Notes under the pieces: generated by a model
The model's database searches: none
Seen by the model: the letters and a program-made list of their open reading frames with translations, nothing else
Told to the model about the DNA's origin: nothing
Program-made: the position numbers and the translations under genes
Assembly: GCF_001039355.2 (NCBI RefSeq)
Contig: NW_019775471.1
Location: 126,001-169,729 of the forward strand
Source of the DNA: Lingula anatina
Lineage: Eukaryota; Brachiopoda; Lingulata; Lingulida; Lingulidae
DNA: 43,729 bases
Direction: 5' to 3'
Shown here: positions 37,930 to 43,729 of the stretch, piece by piece
Position numbering within the stretch: position 1 is the stretch's first letter
How the letters are laid out: every line of letters begins with the position of its first letter

Positions 37930-38149
37930 TCACACATGAGTTGACTTGCCAATGCTTTCCTTTGACTTATTTAAATTTGGGTTTGACTTTTCTAACGTTT
38001 CTATCTCTGCTTGATTGACAAACACATAACTTTCGTCTTCCTCGGCTAGGGTATACAGGTTTTCTTTATGGTAGGCCGTCATGCCATGGCCCTCTCCGCC
38101 GTCACCCTCCTGGCGACCGCCTGCGAGCTCATCTTCAGGGGTGCGAGAT
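37930..38149 (-). CDS. SUSD2: SUSD2-like exon 12: cytosolic tail and stop
   Basis: This is a sub-block of the SUSD2-like gene. The 73-codon tail starts SRTPEDELAGGRQEGDGGEG and contains YHKENLYTLAEEDESYVFVN, with three tyrosines in an acidic context, then a Lys/Ser-rich end KSKESIGKSTHV and TGA. YVFV fits a YxxPhi sorting motif pattern. Human SUSD2 has a much shorter tail (RRRKGNT), so this extension is a difference from the vertebrate protein. Confidence 0.85.
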
Positions 38150-41100
38150 CTGGAAATAGGCGATTTTATGGCAGAGTTAATACCGGTATGGGCTATTTAT
38201 CTGTTACTTTATGGAAGAGTTAATATGGGGGATTTATCTGTTTTTATTTATTTATTTATTTATTTATTTATTTTAAAAAGCCAAATGATCACTTCATGAG
38301 AAATACAAGATCATGTATCGACTCTGTACTATTGCACTCACTTTGTTACACCTCGTGACCGTGAATGAATCCACCAGGTGAGGCCGGCCCCTAGCACCAA
38401 GAATACGAAGAATGTCGGTAACAGCACCGCCAGCACAGTGGCCGTGGTCCGCGCGTACTGAATTTGCGCCTCGTTACTGGCTGGAAAGAAGACAACGCAA
38501 GTGGTTTTTGTGTGTTATTTTAAACATGATGAGAAATTGTTGAAATATGTCATAATTTACTAATTTCATTCATACTCATAAGTGACACAAGCAAAGTGAG
38601 CAACATTGTCGCTATTTGCACGATGGCATTTGGCCATTTTGATTTTTTGTTTTTTTAAATTCAATTTGGATTTTTGATTTTACTAAACTGTTAAAGTGGG
38701 CACTGCTCTTTCTCAAATACGATGCTCCCGAGACGATTTTACTACCGTAGGCATAATGCGCAAAATTAATATTTTCTTTCAAAGGCCTCCTATTAAAAGA
38801 GTTCTGACTTTAAACTGTGAAGTACCTTCTTGTTCTATGACGCAGGTGAGGGTGGGAAGTGGGGACCACGCCGCCGCCCCAGTGTCGTTTAAGCTGCACG
38901 TGAAAGAGACATTCTTTCCTGACAATTTATAGCCTGGCTGGCAGCCCGTCACGGCCACTTTGCCGCCAAGCAGGTAATTGTCGACTAATTTGATGGAGTT
39001 TTCAATGTCCAAAATACCGCAAGCTTGGACTGTCACAGAAAAAAGAAAGATTGGATGCTTATTAGACACACTTAAATAATTAGATGTAAGAATCCGATTC
39101 CAAGCAGTCAAATACACTGAAATAAATATAATAAAATGCGCCTCTTCAAAATAAGAAAAAACAAATATGAAGAATTAATCCGACGTTCAATTATAATTTT
39201 AATCAAGAAATATTAGGAAATATTATGTGAGATTTTGTCCTGCAACAAACTGAGAATAGGCCTATATGTTGAGTGATTATCTGATAACATGCTTGACATA
39301 ATAAATCTGAGCGACAGTTGAACAATATTCACCAGGTTTTGTCCTCTCCTTCAAAATTTCATATTGCCGCGCCGCTGCCAGCGTCCCTCTTGCAATCGCC
39401 TCATCTCCTGTCACAACGTAGTCGTAGGCACACTGTTGATTACTGCCGCATAGCGTCGCCACCTCCGGTCTCCTGGAGGGAATGGCGGTAAAGTTGATGG
39501 CGGCCGGCTGAAACGCCAGATCCTGGTAGAACGCATAGCTCCGAGGTCCGTACGTAAAAAGGGAAGATTTTTCTGAAATTCGCCCTAAATATAAAAAAAG
39601 CGTTTTTATTTAAAATGTAGCAAGGGGTAGTAGCACATACTAAATAATCAATCTACTAGTATAAGATTCATTTACAGTCATTTCATACGTAGGCGTATTA
39701 GCTTAATTGCAAAACTGGAAGCATACATGGGGACGTATGGCTGGCTGCGACTACCATGAAATAGTTCCCTTTACTTAACAGCCCTGATAATCTAGTTAAT
39801 GGTTATTATTGTAATATAACAACCAAAAGTCACAAATAATTCAAACAGACTAGAGAAAATAGAGAGCCAGCTAGTACAACGAAATTACATATAGTAAAGC
39901 ATTTTCTTACACTGCTCGCTTGAGTTGTGAATTTGGACGGCCGAGGTGCCATTTATATCATTACTAGCGTCGTCATCCCAGCTGCCGAATAATCCTTGTG
40001 TCTGAAACTTAAAGTACAACCAAGAGTCAAATAACCTTACTCAACACCAATAGCATATTTTCACTGTCAATATAAAAGTGATGAAAACAACATACAGTAC
40101 CAAAAACACCTTTTTTTGCTCATATCTTTTTAAACCGCACGCTGCGCGGATGTCATCACCACAAGGGTTGCCATAGTTACCTTGACAGATGGCGGTGCCA
40201 TGACAACCACGTTAAGTAGACCTTCCAGCGCCGTTGCCTGCACCCCTATGCCACACTCAAAGTACACTGTGATGTTGGACGAACGCCGTGGGTCGTTGTT
40301 GATGACCGTCACGCCGCCTGGAATAAGACAAGATTACATATCGGCATTTCTTAAAAGTGGATGAGAAACTGAGTCGAGTTTATTGCAGAGGAAGAGGGGA
40401 CATTACAGGAATTTAAAAAAAATAGCCGAAAGCCGTTTGTATTTCTCCACGCTGCAAACAACATGAAAATCATATCGTATAATTCCATTTCATATATTTG
40501 TATTATCTATAATGATTACACTATAATATATTACCTTTAAAATCCTGCGTTCTTTCACCTTTCCTTTCAAAATGCTTGACCTCGTGGTTCACCAATATGG
40601 TCAGATCTCTCTTCCAGTTGCTTCCTGGGGGATTGATTCTGACTTCTATAATATCGGACAGCGCCCCCTCCCGCATTGCTATAGATTTTATCACCGTGGC
40701 TTTGACGTCTGTAACTATGGGGAAAAACATCCCATTTTTATTTAACAGTTTTAAAACGTTTAAAATCTCATTTTATGTCACCATCTCCATCATTTGACCG
40801 CCATTTGGCTGATCGTATCAATTGTAAAAACCCAGTTTACTTGGTTTACGTGGATATACTTTTAGTAGCGAGCTGGGTGCCGAAAATTCACACTTGCATA
40901 ACGACTGCAAGATATCAACCCAGTTTCGTTTCTTTAGGATGTAAATATGTAAAATATCAACCTTGACTATTTATAACAATAAAAACTAGTCTATTGCAAT
41001 TATGACACACTTCGGGAAACAAGCCATGCGTATACGTATATATATACTACATAACAGATAAACAGCTTACTCACGTGTTTGGCCAAACCTTCCCTGGAGT

Positions 41101-43111
41101 AGGAAGTTGTGCTGCGTGTCTCGCAGTAACAAGTACTCCCCCTTCCCGTTAAATGTGTACAGTCTACCGTCCAGTGTGATAAGATGCGGGTCGCCATATA
41201 CCACAGCTAAAACGGGAGGAAAAAATTAGTTGGATTGGGATAGCTCTGGATCTCTCTCTCTCTCACACACACACACTGCAACTTTGTTTTCGTACTTATA
41301 TTAATTTTGCATTATATTCATATTATAACCTGGTTTGGGTGGTTTGTAGTTCTTGCAGTCCGAGGTAGGTCTCTGTTCCATGTAATAATGGCAACTATCA
41401 CCCGTCCACAAACAGCAGTAGAAGAACGGGACAACATCATGAATCCAGTGAGACAAAGCGGGCACCTGGAAGTCGTGAATGGACCAATGTTAATTTGGAA
41501 AGTGATTCTTGGTTCATCGTTTAAAGTTGTCATTGTTGAGTTGCATGACACCCAAGAGAACTTGCATCAATCCCGCCTGAACATATTTTTTGTGAAATAT
41601 GAGCAAGAATACGTCACAAATTGAAGTGTTCAAATGTGCAATATATGTCAAAAGAGAAATAATTTGCCACAGTATACCAGAAAGACCCTAAATTACACGA
41701 GAAAAAGTACTTGTTCACAAACGATTGTCTTATCAAAATCAAAGATTGTAGATATGGGCATTTTTCATAATGGCTTGGGTACAACTGCCCCTACCTTGGG
41801 CGGTGTTCCGTAAGGCCTGTCCCCCCAGGCATGACTCCGGTCCGGCGTGCTGCCGTTGAATGTGTCCACAGTGGTCATGAGCATACCGTCCTTTCTATAA
41901 CAGCACTGGTTTCCCGCTCCCGCGGAGCTAGAAAGAAATTCACAGACAAATATAATACTGTGCCAACGCCCCTCTTAAAACATTTTGGTAATGAATTTAA
42001 TATAGTTCCTAGTAAAAGTTTTGATTATTTCATCAGTGAGCTCCGTAGGAGTCCTTAAATATTCCACACATTTTAGATATGAAAAAAGCTTTACAGGTGG
42101 GATGAGCAGACATATACAGTAGACGACAACTGTTTTATTTGACAACATTAAATTTGATAACATGAAATTTCTTTGTCCCGAATTATTCTAATTTTGCTTA
42201 ATCAGATGGGGTACTATGGAGAATTGAGATATCTGCTGCCTGCTTACGTGGCCTGAACCGATCTCACACAGTGGATTGCACCGACGTGGAATGCACACAC
42301 GCTCCCGGTGTTCATGTCACACGCCACGTCAGCCTGCCAACGGCCGAAATCCGCCAAGGCTTGGTCCAGGGTGCACGGGCAGGCTGGGAGCTCGGACTGC
42401 CACGCCTCGTTCTTTCTGTCTGCTTTGTACCAATCCACGCACTTCTGCCGTGACCACGAGTTGCCGTAGGTGTTGAGTGCAGCATTGTAGAAGTACCACC
42501 CCAATGATATGAGCTTGCTCCATATTCTTCTGGAACACAGAATCAACCGAAAATCGTATGAGTCCTCTGCTCAAAGTTTAGAATAATTTGCAAGGGAGAT
42601 ATTGGATGTCAGGTAAATGTTGAGAACTAATAACATCTCAGGCCTAGTACTGAATATCATACTAAAACCAATTTGCAAAATGAAGGTACCATCTACAAAG
42701 GACCAGAGAGATTTTTCTCTAGATATTTACAATTCACAGATATTTCTTCTGGCTCATTCTGTGCACCTTTCGGTACTGTGACGTAAGCGAAATTGCGTGC
42801 TGCTTCAGAAATCGCGAGAATGAACCACTCAGAAATTATATTAAATTTGCAAAAACAAAAAAGGGGGGTTTGTTCTCTAAATTTGCAACAAAAAACGTTT
42901 AATTTCTTAATTTCACAGTATATCATCTGCCTCACCTGGGGTTTCGTGATTCCTCCCCTTCATGCTCCACTCTGGTAACAGTCACCGCCCCCATCTCGTA
43001 GTCGAGACAATCGCTCTCACCAATGCCGCACCTGTGCCACTGCGGACTGAAGCTCAAGTGTCCAGTGTTGGCAATGTTCTTCGCTAAAACCTTCAGTACT
43101 TTCCAGGTGGC
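37930..43111 (-). CDS. SUSD2: SUSD2-like type I membrane protein: AMOP, VWD, sushi, TM (N-terminus off window)
   Basis: This is a cell-surface adhesion-type protein of the sushi-domain-containing-2 family. Exons in transcript order: 42936-43111, 42248-42529, 41795-41927, 41330-41465, 41075-41206, 40535-40714, 40181-40317, 39911-40001, 39333-39584, 38826-39029, 38342-38480, 37930-38149. All have GT-AG borders and consistent phases, and they total 2082 nt (693 codons and TGA at 37930-37932). Approximate domain order: pre-AMOP region 1-84, AMOP 85-242, VWD 243-425, Cys-containing linker to 506, sushi 507-570, membrane helix 587-611, cytosolic tail 612-693. MUC4-type proteins share AMOP-VWD, but the sushi domain directly before one C-terminal helix fits SUSD2. 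The first exons (signal peptide and any upstream domain) lie beyond the right edge. It converges on TMEM131. Confidence 0.92.
38242..38272. repeat. (TTTA)n microsatellite
   Basis: About seven TTTA units are visible, in the last intron of the minus-strand gene. Confidence 0.95.
38342..38480 (-). CDS. SUSD2: SUSD2-like exon 11: transmembrane helix
   Basis: This is a sub-block of the SUSD2-like gene. It encodes ASNEAQIQYARTTA then the helix TVLAVLLPTFFVFLVLGAGL followed by TWWIHSRSR. The basic residues after the helix fit a cytosolic stop-transfer. The donor is taken at AAA|GTGAGT (38342), which gives the correct phase. A competing donor 10 nt upstream (CGAG|GTGTAA) would shift the frame and stop after about 23 codons. 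Confidence 0.88.
38826..39029 (-). CDS. SUSD2: SUSD2-like exon 10: sushi/CCP domain
   Basis: This is a sub-block of the SUSD2-like gene. One sushi module starts VQACGILDIENS and continues GGKVAVTGCQPGYKLSGKN, then VSFTCSLND, AAAWSPLPTLTC. Four cysteines, the GY after the second Cys and the W before the last Cys match the complement control protein fold. Human SUSD2 has the same module in the same place, opening VSCGWLAPP. Confidence 0.94.
39333..39584 (-). CDS. SUSD2: SUSD2-like exon 9: post-VWD Cys segment
   Basis: This is a sub-block of the SUSD2-like gene. The split codon gives WRISEKSSLFTYGPRSYAFY, then PEVATLCGSNQQCAYDYVVT and GD. This corresponds to human SUSD2 KLCGDDHFCNFDVAATG and to the equivalent MUC4 segment (C-x5-C-x-[YF]-D). 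The exon joins the sushi exon through a G/TC split codon (RTKPVQACG). Confidence 0.92.
39911..41206 (-). CDS. SUSD2: SUSD2-like exons 5-8: VWD domain with GDPH motif
   Basis: This is a sub-block of the SUSD2-like gene. Exon 5 (41075-41206) reads VVYGDPHLITLDGRLYTFNG and GKGEYLLL, the standard VWD start. Exon 6 (40535-40714) has SDIIEVRINPP and ILVNHEVKHF, matching human SUSD2 DVVEVRLANR and LLNQEVLSF. Exon 7 (40181-40317) has NNDPRRSSNITVYFECGIGV. Exon 8 (39911-40001) has TQGLFGSWDDDASNDINGTS, the VWD G-L-x-G-x-W-x-x-D-x-x-N-D element. The intact GDPH is the site of autocatalytic Asp-Pro cleavage reported for mucins and SUSD2, so a cleaved, re-associated heterodimer is plausible here. Confidence 0.92.
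41250..41276. repeat. (TC)n(AC)n microsatellite
   Basis: A short compound TC then AC tract lies in the intron between SUSD2-like exons 4 and 5. Confidence 0.93.
41330..42529 (-). CDS. SUSD2: SUSD2-like exons 2-4: AMOP domain
   Basis: This is a sub-block of the SUSD2-like gene. Exon 2 (42248-42529) holds NSWSRQKCVDWYKADRKN, LPACPCTLDQALADFGRW and CAFHVGAIHCVRSVQA. Exon 3 (41795-41927) holds GAGNQCCYRKDGMLMTTVDT and the HAWGDRPYGTPPK end. Exon 4 (41330-41465) holds VPALSHWIHDVVPFFYCCLW and RPTSDCKNYKPP. The Cys spacing, the CPCTL element, the GAxHC motif and the QCCY motif define AMOP (adhesion-associated domain in MUC4 and other proteins). Exon 4 was placed because the flanking exons could not be joined in frame without it and it restores the phase exactly. 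Confidence 0.93.
42936..43111 (-). CDS. SUSD2: SUSD2-like, first visible exon: pre-AMOP extracellular region
   Basis: This is a sub-block of the SUSD2-like gene. It encodes ATWKVLKVLAKNIANTGHLS and SFSPQWHRCG, then LDYEMGAVTVTRVEHEGEES. It has two or more cysteines and no membrane segment. Similar sequence precedes AMOP in SUSD2/mucin-like proteins. The acceptor is at codon phase 0, so upstream exons exist beyond 43112; none was recognised in the remaining 600 bp. Confidence 0.85.
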
Positions 43112-43573
43112 CTAATAAAATGTGATTTACTGAGAAAATAAGCTGGCAACGGTAATATTAATGTGCATATGAAGAAGTCAACTAAGAAAAGGCACTGCAA
43201 AACTGGTTTCAGTGCGTGTGTAAATATATATATATCACATATATATGTATGTAAATAAACGTGCGTTATTTATTATTTACAACTTCAAGCATTTTCACAT
43301 GATTATTTTGAAATGAATGTTTAATACAGATAACATGTTTCAGGGTGTCGGCATTGGCTTATATTATTTATAAATGGGCAAAACAATCCGTATTATCATA
43401 TACTGTAAGCCTACACATGTATCTGTTATATAACCGAGTATACTTGATAATAGTAATTAGTAGTCCCTCACTCTTTTGCAGCTGAAATATTCATCTAAGA
43501 TCATAGATAATCTAATAATTGAAATTAATCAGATTAATTACACTTTATTAATCGATTTCGAATGAATAACATG
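43112..43573. other. Intron upstream of first visible SUSD2-like exon
   Basis: This AT-rich stretch has an AT/CATATA patch at 43227-43256. I recognise no exon in it. Confidence 0.7.
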
Positions 43574-43729
43574 CAGTGGTGGATGGGGGGGAGGCGTGTG
43601 AGGGGGGTCTTGACCCCCCTTTTGAATTCTGTAAAAAAAAAATCACACCAATGTTAAAATTAGAATTTTGAATAATAGTTCTAAAACGTACCAAATAACA
43701 CTGTTCGCCCTATAAGGGGGGGGGGGGGG
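43574..43729. mobile_element. Possible hAT-like non-autonomous element terminus, truncated by window edge
   Basis: The stretch begins CAGTGGTGGATGGGGGGGAG and soon has a perfect GGGGGGTC-TT-GACCCCCC palindrome (43602-43619) followed by TTTTGAATTCTG. Many animal hAT-type MITEs start CAGTGGCGGAT followed by G-rich and C-rich stretches, so the resemblance is suggestive. The other end and the 8-bp target duplication are outside the window. Confidence 0.4.
43716..43729. repeat. G homopolymer at window edge
   Basis: The window ends in at least 14 G. This may be a contig edge, a sequencing artefact, or the G-rich interior of the neighbouring element. Confidence 0.85.

Noticed and set aside
42271-42574. 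Alternative plus- and minus-strand frames over the AMOP exon
   Set aside because: They are shadows of the AMOP-coding frame, which has conserved cysteines and consistent splice phases.

Overview
This is an animal nuclear genomic window: AT-rich, with split genes, GT-AG introns and many simple repeats. It holds two recognisable protein-coding genes that converge tail to tail. Long introns, short inverted-repeat elements whose ends resemble AGGGATAA...CTCTT, and the divergence of both proteins from the vertebrate sequences suggest a lophotrochozoan, most likely a mollusc. That taxonomic call is inference. I see no bacterial genes, CRISPR array, rRNA or tRNA.

Positions 1-7811 show no exon that I can recognise and are probably an early intron of the first gene; they end with a 676-bp foldback element. 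Positions 7812-35454 (+) carry 34 coding exons of TMEM131 (transmembrane protein 131). The pieces join in frame across all 33 introns to about 1951 codons plus a stop. The first exon(s), with the signal peptide and about 80 residues, are missing from view. The order is a PapD-like N-terminal domain, a long luminal beta-sandwich region, one membrane helix at 27651-27717, and a long low-complexity cytosolic tail ending in Trp-rich motifs. In the known family the luminal domain binds procollagen and the tail binds the TRAPP III subunit TRAPPC8, so the protein is an ER-to-Golgi secretory cargo factor.

Positions 35455-37929 are the shared 3' intergenic/UTR space, with an AATAAA signal for TMEM131 at 35966. 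Positions 37930-43111 (-) carry 12 exons of a SUSD2-like type I membrane protein. They join in frame to 693 codons plus a stop, in the order pre-AMOP region, AMOP, VWD with an intact GDPH motif, a short Cys-containing segment, sushi/CCP, membrane helix and a tail of about 80 residues. Its N-terminal exons lie beyond the right edge.

The two genes show no evident pathway link; both are secretory-pathway membrane proteins but are probably only chance neighbours. The accessory interest lies in the mobile and repeat elements: the foldback element at 6781-7456, a TTAA-flanked MITE at 12794-13114 with a second partial copy at 8837-8923, an intronic minisatellite at 30951-31330, and a hAT-like terminus at the right edge. 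I do not see evidence of a previously undescribed biological system.
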